64,000 nt of DNA, taken from positions 62,001 to 126,000 of the forward strand of contig NZ_JAINZS010000006.1 in the NCBI RefSeq assembly GCF_020166495.1, written 5' to 3'. Shown here in pieces: positions 17,917 through 26,804 of this stretch (its first letter is position 1; each line of letters opens with the position of its first letter). This DNA is from Robertkochia aurantiaca (GTDB lineage Bacteria > Bacteroidota > Bacteroidia > Flavobacteriales > Flavobacteriaceae). Under the pieces are notes generated by a model. It saw nothing but the letters and a program-made list of their open reading frames with translations. It ran no database searches and was not told the DNA's origin. A program made the position numbers and the translations under genes.

Positions 17917-18326
17917 GAGTAACGTTTTGAGTTAATAACCACCGATACCAGGTAGGTCAATCCGATAAGAATAACCAAACCTGAGATCTCGGCATCGGCT
18001 GAAATAATGTTGGTGACATCGAGTAAAGAGTATGATAAGCCACCTACAACAGCCACGCCCAGGGCGATCGCCATTGCATCCATATGAATCTTTCGTTGCA
18101 ATTCATCCAGACCTAAAAGGAACTTCCGGTTGGCAAGGATCATCCCAATACCCACAGCTATATTCAAGCCGATGGCAATCCCGCTGTAGACTTTGTCATA
18201 ATCCCAGATAAATTCAGGTCCGAAGGACGCCACCGCCATGGTTGCTACCCATGCCATAGTCCAGTAAGAAAGGTTTTTGGTATTGCGCAGCGTCTGCGCC
18301 TTGAAATTTTTGTTTTCTTCTTTCAT
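17913..18326 (-). CDS. small membrane protein paired with the XRE regulator
   Basis: 137 residues with four predicted membrane segments (YWTMAWVATMAVASFG, SGIAIGLNIAVGIGMILA, MAIALGVAVVGGLSYSLLDV, SGLVILIGLTYLVSVVI) and short charged loops such as ANRKFLLGLDELQRKIHMDA. I do not recognise a defined function. The stop codon overlaps the start of the XRE gene, so membrane protein and regulator are coupled. The pair may sense a membrane or envelope condition, but this is inference. Confidence 0.75.
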   Translation of the reverse strand: MKEENKNFKAQTLRNTKNLSYWTMAWVATMAVASFGPEFIWDYDKVYSGIAIGLNIAVGIGMILANRKFLLGLDELQRKIHMDAMAIALGVAVVGGLSYSLLDVTNIISADAEISGLVILIGLTYLVSVVINSKRYS

Positions 18327-18348
18327 TTGTTAGGTGTTGTAGACATAA

Positions 18349-18366
18349 TGTCAATTAAACTTGACA
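18349..18366. promoter_or_regulatory. candidate operator 1 for the XRE regulator
   Basis: TGTCAA, six bases, TTGACA. It lies 23 bases upstream of the minus-strand start at 18326 and has the same spacing as the second dyad at 18390-18407. Confidence 0.55.
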
Positions 18367-18389
18367 CAAATATATGGTATTTTTTGAAA

Positions 18390-18407
18390 TGTAAACAAGA
18401 CTTTACA
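18390..18407. promoter_or_regulatory. candidate operator 2 for the XRE regulator
   Basis: TGTAAA, six bases, TTTACA, extended by one further pair on each side (A...T). Its centre lies 41 bases, close to four helical turns, from the centre of operator 1, as expected for two dimers on one face of the DNA. Confidence 0.55.
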
Positions 18408-18420
18408 TGATTTTTTTGCT

Positions 18421-18509
18421 TATGGGGTTATGGGGTTATGGGGTTATGGGGTTATGGGGTGATGAAGTAGTGAAGCGGTGAGATGGTGAGATAGTGAGAT
18501 GGTCTGATA
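18421..18509 (+). repeat. 8-base-unit array with two unit types
   Basis: Five copies of tatggggt (18421-18460) pass without phase break into gtgaagcg, gtgagatg, gtgagata, gtgagatg and gtctgata (up to 18509). The join between two unit types in one array suggests a shared mechanism of growth. Confidence 0.8.
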
Positions 18510-18527
18510 TTCGCCTGAAGATACTGA

Positions 18528-18762
18528 CACCCCCTTCCGTCAGCACTGCAGTGCTGCCACCTTCCCCTTTTGGGGGAAGGTGAAGGATGTAATTTTGAAA
18601 TCCCTTCTGCTCCCCCTCCCGGGGGGAGCTGGCTGCAAGCCTGAGGGGGGATATAGAAGTTTATCTTGAAATCTGGCATTAAGATGTCCTGCTTGCAGGG
18701 CGGGGTGGATATGTTTTTATAAGTGAGATGGTGAGATGATCAGGCAGTCAAACATTCAGGTG
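18528..18762 (-). repeat. hairpin module, inverted copy of 9907-10025, and a short 8-base-unit array
   Basis: 18528-18580 carries CCCCCTTCCGTC, GCACTGCAGTGCTGCC and CCTTCCCCTTTTGGGGGAAGG hairpins. 18592-18716 is the reverse complement of the module at 9907-10025. 18723-18762 is a five-unit 8-base array (gtgagatg twice, atcaggca, gtcaaaca, ttcaggtg). No gene is present in 18410-18836. Confidence 0.7.
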
Positions 18763-18836
18763 GGAAAGCAGCGCAAAGGGAAAATCCTAAATTGTCATGA
18801 GAGATACAACTCTCTACCCGCAAATTGCTTGAATCA

Positions 18837-18866
18837 AAAAAGGCTGCCCCCAGAGGGCAGCCTTTT
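18837..18866 (-). terminator. intrinsic terminator of the second sortilin-like gene
   Basis: AAAAGGCTGCCC and GGGCAGCCTTTT form a 12-base stem with a 5-base loop just beyond the minus-strand stop at 18890. On the minus strand it is followed by a T-run (the plus-strand AAAAA at 18836-18840). Confidence 0.85.
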
Positions 18867-18889
18867 ACAATGAGATTATCATTTAACCT

Positions 18890-21800
18890 TTAGCGTATGG
18901 CCCCGATACCGGCCTCGTATAGTGACTTGTTCAGTGCAGGAATCTTTTCTTCCAGAAGGGTCTTTCCTTCACTGCGGTACTGTTCCCACTGCTGGTTGAG
19001 TTCGGCCATTCTCGCCTTGGCGCCTTCAGTAACTAAAGGAATGCCGCTGTCGGTCTGGTTGATGGCGGTAAGATAATGCGCCGTAAAGCCGTTCCTGTAG
19101 TTCTCAACGTCATCGTAAGCCTTTGATAAGCGCTGCACCATGGTCGCATCGAATGCTTTCATTTCTTCCAGCAGACTGTTGATTTCTGAAATTAAATCCT
19201 TCTGATCATCCTTATCAAGAGCATCTTTGACCTGCGAGAGTTGTTGCTGTTGTTTATACAGGCTATTCGTCATCTCAGTCATTTCATTATACTTCTTCTC
19301 AGCCGCAGTCATGAACTGATGGTATTCAGCATATTCCTCCGGAGTAGTCGGGATCAATGGATTTCCGATGATCCCGGCAGGAATGGTTTGCTGTTCTTCG
19401 CCCGCTTTCAATTCCAGCATATATTCCCCAGGTATGGCTTTATGACCTCTGAAACTACCTTCGATGTACACCTCCGGAGCTCCTTTGAGCATGGTATGTC
19501 GCATATCCCATACAAAGCGGTTCAATCCGGGTTCTTTAGAAAGCAAAGACTTTGCTGAGGGGGCTCCTTCATAGGAAACGTATTTCGTATCAGCCTCTGA
19601 ACTGAAGCTTCGAACAAGGCTTCCATCTTTCGCTCGTATCTCCAGCGTCAGGTTTTTTTCGGTTAATTCTTCCGGAAGGTGATAATAGATCACCATTCCG
19701 CTGGCGGGATTCACACCTTCACTGTTATTCGTGCCGGAAGGGTTAGAGGCATTCATACTGCTGTACCAGTTCGACATCATGGCCGGTTCCGGTTGATAGA
19801 GCTTTAATGCGTTGTTGTCTTCTTCATATTGTCTGAGCAGGGGCATATCGTCAAAGATCCAGAAAGACCGTCCCTGAGTAGCGACAACGAGGTCATTGCC
19901 CTTCACCGCCAGGTCAGTTATTGGTACCACCGGCAGGTTAAGCTGGAAGGGTTCCCAATTACGGCCACCGTTAAATGACACAAATATTCCGGTTTCTGTT
20001 CCTGCGATCAACAGGTCTTTTCTCCCTGTATCTTCGCGTACTACCCGGGTGTAAGATCCCACGGGAATGCCTTCAGAGATCTGAGTCCAGCTTTTACCAT
20101 AGTTCGTACTCTTGTAGAGCGACGGGGTGTGGTCATTGAATTTATAACGCGTGGTTGCCAGGTATACCGTTGCCGGGTCATGCGGTGAAACTTCTATGGC
20201 ATTGACAAGGGTTTCCGGCATATTTCGAGGCGTAATGTTTTGCCAGGTCTCCCCGTTGTCACGGGTAATATGAACGAGTCCGTCGTCACTTCCGGTGTAC
20301 ATCACTCCGGCTTCGTGCGGAGATTCGATGATGTAACTGATGGTTCCGTAGTTTTCGGCTCCCACGGCCTCATTTGTGTAAGGAGCACCACCTTTACCCT
20401 GCTTGCTGTCTGTATTGGTGGTCAGGTCGGGAGATATCACTTCCCAGCTTTCACCCTGGTCACTGGTTCTCAATACATACTGGGCACAATGATACCAGGT
20501 ATCTTCTTCATGTTGTGATTTGATAATGGGGGCGTTCCAGTTATAGAGGTACTTCATTTCACGGGCCGGAAGACCGAGATACAGATTGGGTTCGATCATG
20601 ATATTGGTAGACGCCATGGCCCGGGTGTCCAGAAGTTCAATAGTACCGAGGTAACTTCCTCCCATAACCTTGACCGGATTATCCGGATCAAAGGCCAGAA
20701 ATGCACTTTCCCCTCCTGCAGAGGGGCTCCAGTTCTCCCTTCCGATACCTCCGCTACCAACGGCCATACTGGCGATCTTCACCGAGGTATTGTCCTGTTG
20801 TCCGCCATAGATGTTATACGGGAACAGATTGTCGGTGATGACCCGGTAGAACTGTGCGGTAGGCATACGGTCCTGGGCCGACCAGGTTTCACCGCCGTCA
20901 AAGGTGACCTCTGCACCGCCATCATCGGTAACCACCATGTTCTGGTTATTCTCAGGATTGATCCACAAGTCATGGTAATCGCCATGATGGGTATTGATCT
21001 CTTCCCAGGTCTTTCCGCCGTCTATCGATTTATAAAAGGAAGCACTCAGCACGTATACCGTATGTTCGTCGACCGGATCGGGAAACACCTCGATATAATA
21101 CCAGGCTCTTTGTATCAGTCTGTGATCATCGCTTACCCGGCTCCAGCTTTCCCCACCATTGGTTGAAAGGAAGAGTCCGCCTTTTTCCTTTTCCGAATCG
21201 CTTTCTATCAGGGCGTAGACTCTTTTGGGATTGGCTCTGGAAACAGCTATGGCCATTTTTCCCTTTTCCTCAGGGATCCCGTTTTCAATGGTGAACCAGG
21301 TCTCACCACCATCGGTCGATTTATAGAGTCCGCTGCCTTCCCCGCCACTGACAACCTGCCATGGCTTTCGCAGGTGTTCCCACATCGAGGCGTACAGTAC
21401 CTGCGGATTGCTGTAATCGATCGAAAGTTCACTGGCACCGGTCAGGTCATTAACGTACAGCACCTGCTTCCAGGTTTCTCCACCATCGGTCGATTTATAG
21501 ATCCCACGCTCTTTATTGGGGCCGTGGAGGGCTCCCTGGGCTGCCACCCAAACAATGTCAGGATTATCGGGATGAATAATGATACGTGATATATGGCGTG
21601 TTTCTTCGAGTCCGAGATGCGTCCATGTCTTTCCCGCATCGGTAGATTTGTAGACACCATCTCCATAGGAGGTCATCACGCCCCGTGGCGCATGTTCTCC
21701 CATTCCGACGTAAACGATATTGGGATGACTTTCTGAAACCGAGACTGCTCCGACAGAGCCGGTTTTGAAATATCCGTCTGAAACGTTTTTCCAGTATTGG

Positions 21801-22015
21801 CCGCCATCGGTGGTCTTCCATACCCCTCCGCCGGTGGTGCCCATGTAATAGGTCAGGGGGTCTCCGATAACCCCTGAGGATCCATTGGCTCGTCCGCCTC
21901 TGAATGGTCCGATATTTCGGTAAACGGCCGGTTCAAAAAGGGAATCAAGGCTTTGTGCAGGAAGCTGGTACCAGGTGATCAGCGATACCAGGGAAATGAT
22001 CATGTACTTTTTCAT
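18890..22015 (-). CDS. secreted sortilin/VPS10-like Asp-box propeller protein, paralog 2
   Basis: 1041 residues with a signal peptide ([21 protein letters not shown]). The N-terminal blade contains [20 protein letters not shown]. Asp-boxes include [27 protein letters not shown] (twice), [26 protein letters not shown] and TRDNGETW. The C-terminal part includes [20 protein letters not shown] and a helical tail with Gln/Lys-rich coiled-coil sequence ([20 protein letters not shown]). It is homologous to 14423-17449 and 26805-30065 with the same domain order. Large extracytoplasmic propeller; partner unknown. It is monocistronic with its own terminator. Confidence 0.88.
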   Translation of the reverse strand: MKKYMIISLVSLITWYQLPAQSLDSLFEPAVYRNIGPFRGGRANGSSGVIGDPLTYYMGTTGGGVWKTTDGGQYWKNVSDGYFKTGSVGAVSVSESHPNIVYVGMGEHAPRGVMTSYGDGVYKSTDAGKTWTHLGLEETRHISRIIIHPDNPDIVWVAAQGALHGPNKERGIYKSTDGGETWKQVLYVNDLTGASELSIDYSNPQVLYASMWEHLRKPWQVVSGGEGSGLYKSTDGGETWFTIENGIPEEKGKMAIAVSRANPKRVYALIESDSEKEKGGLFLSTNGGESWSRVSDDHRLIQRAWYYIEVFPDPVDEHTVYVLSASFYKSIDGGKTWEEINTHHGDYHDLWINPENNQNMVVTDDGGAEVTFDGGETWSAQDRMPTAQFYRVITDNLFPYNIYGGQQDNTSVKIASMAVGSGGIGRENWSPSAGGESAFLAFDPDNPVKVMGGSYLGTIELLDTRAMASTNIMIEPNLYLGLPAREMKYLYNWNAPIIKSQHEEDTWYHCAQYVLRTSDQGESWEVISPDLTTNTDSKQGKGGAPYTNEAVGAENYGTISYIIESPHEAGVMYTGSDDGLVHITRDNGETWQNITPRNMPETLVNAIEVSPHDPATVYLATTRYKFNDHTPSLYKSTNYGKSWTQISEGIPVGSYTRVVREDTGRKDLLIAGTETGIFVSFNGGRNWEPFQLNLPVVPITDLAVKGNDLVVATQGRSFWIFDDMPLLRQYEEDNNALKLYQPEPAMMSNWYSSMNASNPSGTNNSEGVNPASGMVIYYHLPEELTEKNLTLEIRAKDGSLVRSFSSEADTKYVSYEGAPSAKSLLSKEPGLNRFVWDMRHTMLKGAPEVYIEGSFRGHKAIPGEYMLELKAGEEQQTIPAGIIGNPLIPTTPEEYAEYHQFMTAAEKKYNEMTEMTNSLYKQQQQLSQVKDALDKDDQKDLISEINSLLEEMKAFDATMVQRLSKAYDDVENYRNGFTAHYLTAINQTDSGIPLVTEGAKARMAELNQQWEQYRSEGKTLLEEKIPALNKSLYEAGIGAIR

Positions 22016-22120
22016 GTGGTTGATTTAGCTAGAGACTTCTAAAATACTACAAATTGAGATACCTGCTTTCTACTGATCATCACTTTGATTTTTAGAAAGG
22101 GTATAAACAGGAATTGTTGA

Positions 22121-22870
22121 TTATTCTTTTACCTCCTCAAGAGTGGCCATAAAATCCTGATGCAATTGAATCAGGTGAAATTCGCGGGTTCCTCTTGGGT
22201 TTTCAGGACTCAGCACTGCCCAGTCACCATGTTCCACGGTGTAATATAAAAAACGGTCTACCCACTCATTTTTGAGAGAGAGCCGACCTTCGATGAAGTC
22301 CCGGAACTCGGTATCCAGATCACTTCTCAATGCTTCGGCCCTGTCAACGGCAATTCTTTTTTTCAGATTTTTTGTGCGACCGTTTATTTTGTTCAGTATG
22401 GGGTCTATCGCCAGGGCTCCTCCCAGTAATCCTAAAGCATGGTACCACTTGAAGTCTCCTGCGGTTTTTAGTTTTCGTTCATTTGGGGTCAGTTTTTCAG
22501 GTAGTTTCTGATAAATGCCCAGGTCAACGGCATTCATAGATCGATAGGTTTCCAGGGTGACTTCGGGTAATTCAATGGCATTCTCATCCATAAGGATCAT
22601 CAAAGGTTTCCCGTCTGAGATGCGGTTATCGACAATCAAAAGTTCAGGTTGGTAGCCTACGTGGGTCAGCCGCAGGCTATCGCCGGTTTTGACCGGTAAT
22701 TCGAAATACCCTTCTTCATTGCTGATGGTGTATTTCCCGTTCCGCAGATTCTCGATATGTACTGATGGGATAGAGTCTGCCCCGTTGGTGACCGTTCCGG
22801 AAAAGGGTAACTCCTGTGCCCTTAGTTGCTGCAGAAGCAGAAAGATGATGATGAAGTAAAACTTTTTCAA
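22121..22870 (-). CDS. secreted protein with a carboxypeptidase-like regulatory domain
   Basis: 249 residues beginning with TTG at 22870. No in-frame ATG or GTG is available, since a TGA lies seven codons upstream, and the TTG gives a proper signal peptide (MKKFYFIIIFLLLQQLRAQ). Residues about 22-95 form a CarboxypepD_reg-like domain (FSGTVTNGADSIPSVHIENL, ISNEEGYFELPVKTGDSLRL, LTHVGYQPELLIVD). The remaining 150 residues (YRSMNAVDLGIYQKLPEKLT, ALGLLGGALAIDPILNKING) match a common Bacteroidota secreted type with unknown function. The gene stands alone between the sortilin-like gene and the glycerol facilitator gene. Confidence 0.75.
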   Translation of the reverse strand: MKKFYFIIIFLLLQQLRAQELPFSGTVTNGADSIPSVHIENLRNGKYTISNEEGYFELPVKTGDSLRLTHVGYQPELLIVDNRISDGKPLMILMDENAIELPEVTLETYRSMNAVDLGIYQKLPEKLTPNERKLKTAGDFKWYHALGLLGGALAIDPILNKINGRTKNLKKRIAVDRAEALRSDLDTEFRDFIEGRLSLKNEWVDRFLYYTVEHGDWAVLSPENPRGTREFHLIQLHQDFMATLEEVKE

Positions 22871-23024
22871 AAAAGTGCCAGTTTTTCAGGTGTAATTTAA
22901 TTCCAAGCGGTGAAGCAGGAAAGCATAGACGGTGTTTTAACAGAAAATTCTGATCCCTGTTTCGATGTTACTCAGGGAATAAGCAAGTGCCGTGAAAGAG
23001 AAATTTTATAAATTAGAGAACGAT

Positions 23025-23043
23025 CACGGCCATTTTTGCCGTG
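23025..23043 (+). other. hairpin in the 5' leader of the glycerol facilitator gene
   Basis: CACGGC (23025-23030), a 7-base loop containing TTTTT, and GCCGTG (23038-23043), ending 24 bases before the start codon. It could be a small leader stem; nothing more can be said. Confidence 0.35.
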
Positions 23044-23067
23044 CTGATAAACTAAAACCTCTGTTTG

Positions 23068-23799
23068 ATGACTCCTGTAATCGCTGAATTCCTCGGAACC
23101 TTTTTTCTGATACTTTTGGGTAATGGTGTGGTGGCAAATGTTATTTTGAAAGACACCAAGGGGAACAACGGCGGGTGGATCGTGATCACTACCGGATGGG
23201 CACTGGCAGTATTTACCGGAGTGGTTGTGGCAGCACCCTACAGCGGGGCCCATATAAACCCGGCGGTTACCGTGGGGCTTGCCCTTACCGGTCAGTTTCC
23301 CTGGTTAGAGGTGCCCGTCTTCATTCTGGCTCAGATGGCAGGCGCCATGGCCGGCAGTTTTTTTGTGTGGCTGGTCTATAGAGATCATTACCATCGTACC
23401 AACAACAACCTGGTAAAGCTGGCAACCTTCGCAACCATCCCTGCTATAAGGAAAACCGGATCCAACCTGATCAGTGAAGCTGTCGGTACCTTCACCCTCT
23501 TATTTGTGATCTTTTATTTTACAGAACCGGTTATGAATGGTGAAACCGTCACGCCTATCGGTCTGGGCTCACTTGGAGCACTGCCTGTAGCACTTCTTGT
23601 CTGGGTCATCGGACTCTCCCTTGGGGGAACCACCGGTTACGCTATTAACCCGGCCCGGGATCTGGGACCCAGGATCATGCACGCGATCCTTCCTTTAAGA
23701 GGAAAAGGTACCAGTGACTGGAAGTATGCATGGATTCCTGTGGCAGGGCCGCTGATCGGAGCGGCAGTGGCTGCCGGAATATTCCTGATTTTGTCTTGA
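23068..23799 (+). CDS. glpF: MIP-family channel, glycerol uptake facilitator type
   Basis: I chose the ATG at 23068 (244 residues minus the preceding in-frame TTG). Both NPA boxes are present: HINPAVTVGLAL with Asn64-Pro65-Ala66, and INPARDLGPRIM with Asn194-Pro195-Ala196. The Asp198 after the second box and the GPR motif are typical for aquaglyceroporins rather than strict aquaporins. The six membrane segments of the fold are evident. The protein would let glycerol and small polyols diffuse through the inner membrane. No glycerol kinase or dehydrogenase gene is adjacent, so the substrate is inferred from the motif only. Confidence 0.9.
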   Translation: MTPVIAEFLGTFFLILLGNGVVANVILKDTKGNNGGWIVITTGWALAVFTGVVVAAPYSGAHINPAVTVGLALTGQFPWLEVPVFILAQMAGAMAGSFFVWLVYRDHYHRTNNNLVKLATFATIPAIRKTGSNLISEAVGTFTLLFVIFYFTEPVMNGETVTPIGLGSLGALPVALLVWVIGLSLGGTTGYAINPARDLGPRIMHAILPLRGKGTSDWKYAWIPVAGPLIGAAVAAGIFLILS

Positions 23800-23803
23800 T
23801 CTG

Positions 23804-24052
23804 TTACTGCGGAAGTCCTCCGAAGAGACAGAGAATGAAAATGGTGAATGCCAGCAGGTATCTCAACTCCTTGCTTTTGAGTTTTTCCTGAAGGAAATCT
23901 TGCAAATAAGCATTTATCAGGGCACCCAGAACGATAAGCCCTAAAGGAAGCAACCACCAATTGCCGGTATACTGATCTCCAGAAACGAAAAGGGTGAATA
24001 CAAGAAACAGAAAAAAATAAAGTCCGAGTGAACTGGCCAGGTTTGTTTTCAT
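23804..24052 (-). CDS. small membrane protein, unknown
   Basis: 82 residues with three hydrophobic segments (LASSLGLYFFLFLVFTLFVS, WWLLPLGLIVLGALINAYL, ELRYLLAFTIFILCLFGGL). It converges with the glycerol facilitator gene, leaving only four bases between the stop codons. No family recognised. Confidence 0.6.
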   Translation of the reverse strand: MKTNLASSLGLYFFLFLVFTLFVSGDQYTGNWWLLPLGLIVLGALINAYLQDFLQEKLKSKELRYLLAFTIFILCLFGGLPQ

Positions 24053-24106
24053 GGAAGCAAAGATAAGAAAGCAAACGGGCCCGGAACAGGGCGTATTAGG
24101 AAATAA

Positions 24107-24139
24107 AAAAAGAGGAATGGCTTAGCCATTCCTCTTTTT
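24107..24139 (-). terminator. intrinsic terminator of the DJ-1/PfpI gene
   Basis: AAAAAGAGGAATGGCT and AGCCATTCCTCTTTTT form a 15-16 base stem 22 bases beyond the minus-strand stop at 24162. Confidence 0.8.
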
Positions 24140-24161
24140 ATTGGGGGTTATTATCTACCTG

Positions 24162-24725
24162 TTACGCATGTACTACTTGTTCTTCATGCTTACCTTCTCT
24201 AACCTCTTCAATTAGCTTATCTATGAAGGCCGGCAGGTCATTCGGATTTCTGCTGGTTACCAGTCCCTGGTCGACAACAACTTCTTCATCTACCCAGGCT
24301 GCTCCGGCATTGATCACATCATCTTTAATGCTTTTGTAAGAAGTCACTTTTCTGTTTTCAATGACTCCGGCGCTGATCAATAACCATGGTGCGTGGCAAA
24401 TAGCTGCAACCGGTTTGCTTTCAGCAAAGAATTTGCGAATGAATCCTAGTGCGTTTTCATGAGTTCTCATCAGATCAGGATTTGCTACTCCACCCGGCAG
24501 AACCAATGCATTGTAGTCGGTAGAATCTACTTCGTCTACCAGCTTATCTACTTTAATGGTCTCTCCCCAGTTTTCACCTTCCCAGCTTTTGATATCTCCT
24601 TTTTTAACTGAGATGATATCAACCTGGGCTCCTTCTTTCTTCAGAGCGTTCATGGGTTTAAATAATTCTGATTTTTCGAATCCGTCTGTGGCTAAAATGG
24701 CCACTCTTTTATTTGTGAGTTTCAT
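24162..24725 (-). CDS. DJ-1/PfpI family protein (type 1 glutamine amidotransferase-like)
   Basis: 187 residues. The nucleophile elbow is visible as VAAICHAPWLLISAGV, with Cys followed by His as in PfpI/YhbO proteins. Other landmarks are VAILATDGFEKSELFKPMNA at the N-terminus, YNALVLPGGVANPDLMR and LVTSRNPNDLPAFIDKLIEE at the end. Relatives include general stress protein 18 and proteins with glyoxalase III or protein-deglycase activity. A stress role is likely; the exact reaction is not certain. The gene is monocistronic with its own terminator and diverges from the Crp-family regulator gene. Confidence 0.88.
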   Translation of the reverse strand: MKLTNKRVAILATDGFEKSELFKPMNALKKEGAQVDIISVKKGDIKSWEGENWGETIKVDKLVDEVDSTDYNALVLPGGVANPDLMRTHENALGFIRKFFAESKPVAAICHAPWLLISAGVIENRKVTSYKSIKDDVINAGAAWVDEEVVVDQGLVTSRNPNDLPAFIDKLIEEVREGKHEEQVVHA

Positions 24726-24960
24726 AATGTCTGATTTTATTGTTGTTAGTATGATTTAACACTCTATAACCTACAAAATGAAAGCCCTGATATCAAATGA
24801 TTTAACGCTTTTATCATAACTTTAAGGTCTTTTAACAGTATAGGCCTGAATTATTGGGAACTCAGACGCTGCAAGGCTTTGCCGTCTGTCGAAACAATGC
24901 TTATTGCGAGTCTGATGCTCAGGCTGTATTAGTTATTTTTACTCGGAAATATATCATCAA

Positions 24961-25545
24961 ATGCCCATAAACCCTAACAATCGATTTGACAGATCGTTTT
25001 CTGAAGATGTTTTTCAAACATACTTCCGGGAATTGATCGCCAAGGGGGAAGCCAAGACAGTCCCGGCAGGTGAGTGCATCGTTACCGAAGGTTCGGTTTG
25101 TTCCTATCTGTATTATGTGAAATCAGGGGCTTTTAAAGCCATCAGGTTTCCGGAAGACAAGGAGGTGATACTGGGGTTTACCTTTAAAGGCGATCTCGAC
25201 ACCTCGCCCTATGCTTTTCTGTACGGTCATCCCAGCCGTGAAACCATTCAGGCAATTACAGATTGTGAGGTCATTCGCATTTCAAAAAGAGACTTTGATG
25301 CGATCGCTCAGAAGAACCCTGATTTCAGGAGCTTTATGGTATATCTCCTGGCGAACTATGTGGAAACCCTGGTGAACAGGTTCGTGGAATTCAAGGCGGA
25401 AACGGCCGAATTCAGGTACCTTCAACTGCTGCGCGAACAGCCACAGGAAGCGAAAAGCATTCCTCTTCAGGACCTCGCATCTTATCTGGGGATTACCAAA
25501 GAGCGACTAAGCCGTATCAGAAAAAAACACCCCGATTTGATCTAG
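24961..25545 (+). CDS. Crp/Fnr family transcriptional regulator
   Basis: 194 residues. Residues about 20-120 form a cyclic-nucleotide-binding-type beta-roll (ECIVTEGSVCSYLYYVKSGA, VILGFTFKGDLDTSPYAFLY). The C-terminus holds a helix-turn-helix (IPLQDLASYLGITKERLSRI). No Cys cluster for an Fe-S centre is present, so it is not an Fnr-type oxygen sensor. The family is very numerous in Bacteroidota and usually binds near its neighbours. The serine hydrolase gene starts 56 bases downstream on the same strand; the DJ-1 gene is divergent. Target unknown. Confidence 0.85.
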   Translation: MPINPNNRFDRSFSEDVFQTYFRELIAKGEAKTVPAGECIVTEGSVCSYLYYVKSGAFKAIRFPEDKEVILGFTFKGDLDTSPYAFLYGHPSRETIQAITDCEVIRISKRDFDAIAQKNPDFRSFMVYLLANYVETLVNRFVEFKAETAEFRYLQLLREQPQEAKSIPLQDLASYLGITKERLSRIRKKHPDLI

Positions 25546-25572
25546 GTCAATTCAGTCCTTGGACTTATGTGA

Positions 25573-25580
25573 TAAATTTG
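25573..25580 (+). promoter_or_regulatory. possible Bacteroidota -7 promoter element
   Basis: TAAATTTG matches the TAnnTTTG consensus and lies 21 bases before the start codon of the serine hydrolase gene. No clear TTG element was found 19 bases upstream of it, so confidence is low. Confidence 0.35.
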
Positions 25581-25601
25581 ACTCCTGAAAAATCATAAGT
25601 A

Positions 25602-26729
25602 ATGAAAACATTAGTCAGTTTAATCATATTAAGCGTTCTGTGCTTTCCGGTAACAGCGCAGATGGAAGAGGAGTCTGTACGGGCCGAACTGGACCGGGAA
25701 CTTTCACAATTACTCACAGCTTCTCCAGATGCTCCGGTTGCCAACGTTCTGTGCTATCTGGAGGTAGCACCTGAAGATTTTGTATTTCATAAGGGATACG
25801 GAGCCCTTGCTTCCGAGACTGAGATACCTGTACAAAAAGATCACGGCTTTAAAACGGCAAGCATCTCCAAAATGTTCACGGCTACGATCGTATTGCAGCT
25901 CATGGAAGAGGGTAAGATTGACCTGGATAAAACAGTTGAATCCTATTTGTATGATTTCGATTTCATCGATTTTGACCGTTTACTCCTGGTCGGGGACGAA
26001 TCTTTTGGAAAAGAGATCACTATCGGTCAATTGTTAAAACACCGTTCCGGCCTTGCCGATATCTTTACCGATACTGAGGCAGCATTCATTGCGGGTGTCA
26101 TGGAGGATCCTTCTAAATCATGGAGCCCTGAGTTGCTTTTCGAAAAGTACTATGCTCTGGGAGTAAACGAATTGGGGAAGTTCAGGCCGGGGAAGGACTA
26201 TGCCTATTCTGATGTAAACTATTTTCTGTTGGGACTGCTCATCGAAAATATCACCGGAGAATCTCTTGCTGAGAATTATCGCAACCGAATTCTCAACCCT
26301 CTTGGAATGCATCAGACTTTTTTCGAGTATTACGAGCCTGCCACTGAGCTGGTACAGTCACATGCCTATATGGGTGGCCTCGATGTCACCGCCAACATCA
26401 ATACCTCTTTTGACTGGGCCGGGGGCGGACTGGTTTCAACTACCGGAGAACTGGCTGTCTTCATTCAGGGATTGTTCAACGGAAAGCTTTTTAAAGATCA
26501 AGCTACTCTTGAGATGATGACAGATGATCCCAATTACGGGTATGGTATCAGCAACTTCGATATAGAAGGAGAGGAATATTTCGGACATTCAGGACACTGG
26601 GGAAGTGCGGTTTTATATAACCCTGAAAAAAAGATTACCCTTTGTCTTTCTGTCAACCAGGTCGAAACCGGGTTCAGCTTTTCCGAAGTGATTAAAAATC
26701 TGATCGATTTGGCAGAGAAGGTACAGTGA
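25602..26729 (+). CDS. serine hydrolase of the beta-lactamase class C/esterase family
   Basis: 375 residues with a signal peptide (MKTLVSLIILSVLCFPVTAQ). The SxxK motif is SISK (Ser87, Lys90) in KTASISKMFTATI. A YSDVNY segment fits the YxN-type motif, and HSGHWG near the C-terminus fits the third motif. The family includes penicillin-binding-like esterases and D-aminopeptidases; real beta-lactamase activity is not implied. The protein would act in the periplasm or outside. It starts 56 bases after the Crp-family gene and may be co-transcribed, although a possible promoter lies in the gap. Confidence 0.88.
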   Translation: MKTLVSLIILSVLCFPVTAQMEEESVRAELDRELSQLLTASPDAPVANVLCYLEVAPEDFVFHKGYGALASETEIPVQKDHGFKTASISKMFTATIVLQLMEEGKIDLDKTVESYLYDFDFIDFDRLLLVGDESFGKEITIGQLLKHRSGLADIFTDTEAAFIAGVMEDPSKSWSPELLFEKYYALGVNELGKFRPGKDYAYSDVNYFLLGLLIENITGESLAENYRNRILNPLGMHQTFFEYYEPATELVQSHAYMGGLDVTANINTSFDWAGGGLVSTTGELAVFIQGLFNGKLFKDQATLEMMTDDPNYGYGISNFDIEGEEYFGHSGHWGSAVLYNPEKKITLCLSVNQVETGFSFSEVIKNLIDLAEKVQ

Positions 26730-26749
26730 TGATCATCACAGCTGAAAAT

Positions 26750-26782
26750 AAAAGGGAAGGTTTTTACACCTTCCCTTTTTTA
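26750..26782. terminator. bidirectional terminator
   Basis: AAAAGGGAAGGT and ACCTTCCCTTTT form a stem with a short T-rich loop, followed by TT on the right and preceded by A-rich bases. It serves the serine hydrolase gene (plus) and the third sortilin-like gene (minus). Confidence 0.85.
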
Positions 26783-26804
26783 TAAAACTGCTATCCGGGT
26801 TCTT

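Noticed and set aside
17532-17935. Frames between the first sortilin-like gene and the XRE gene (17532-17762, 17571-17855, 17609-17935)
   Set aside because: Overlapping short frames on both strands without motifs; two of them run into the well-supported XRE gene.
24961-25545. Oxygen-sensing Fnr for the Crp-family regulator
   Set aside because: The N-terminus lacks the Cys cluster needed for a [4Fe-4S] centre.
25602-26729. Antibiotic-resistance beta-lactamase
   Set aside because: SxxK, YxN-like and HSG-type motifs are shared by esterases and peptidases of the same fold; nothing points to true class C beta-lactamase activity.
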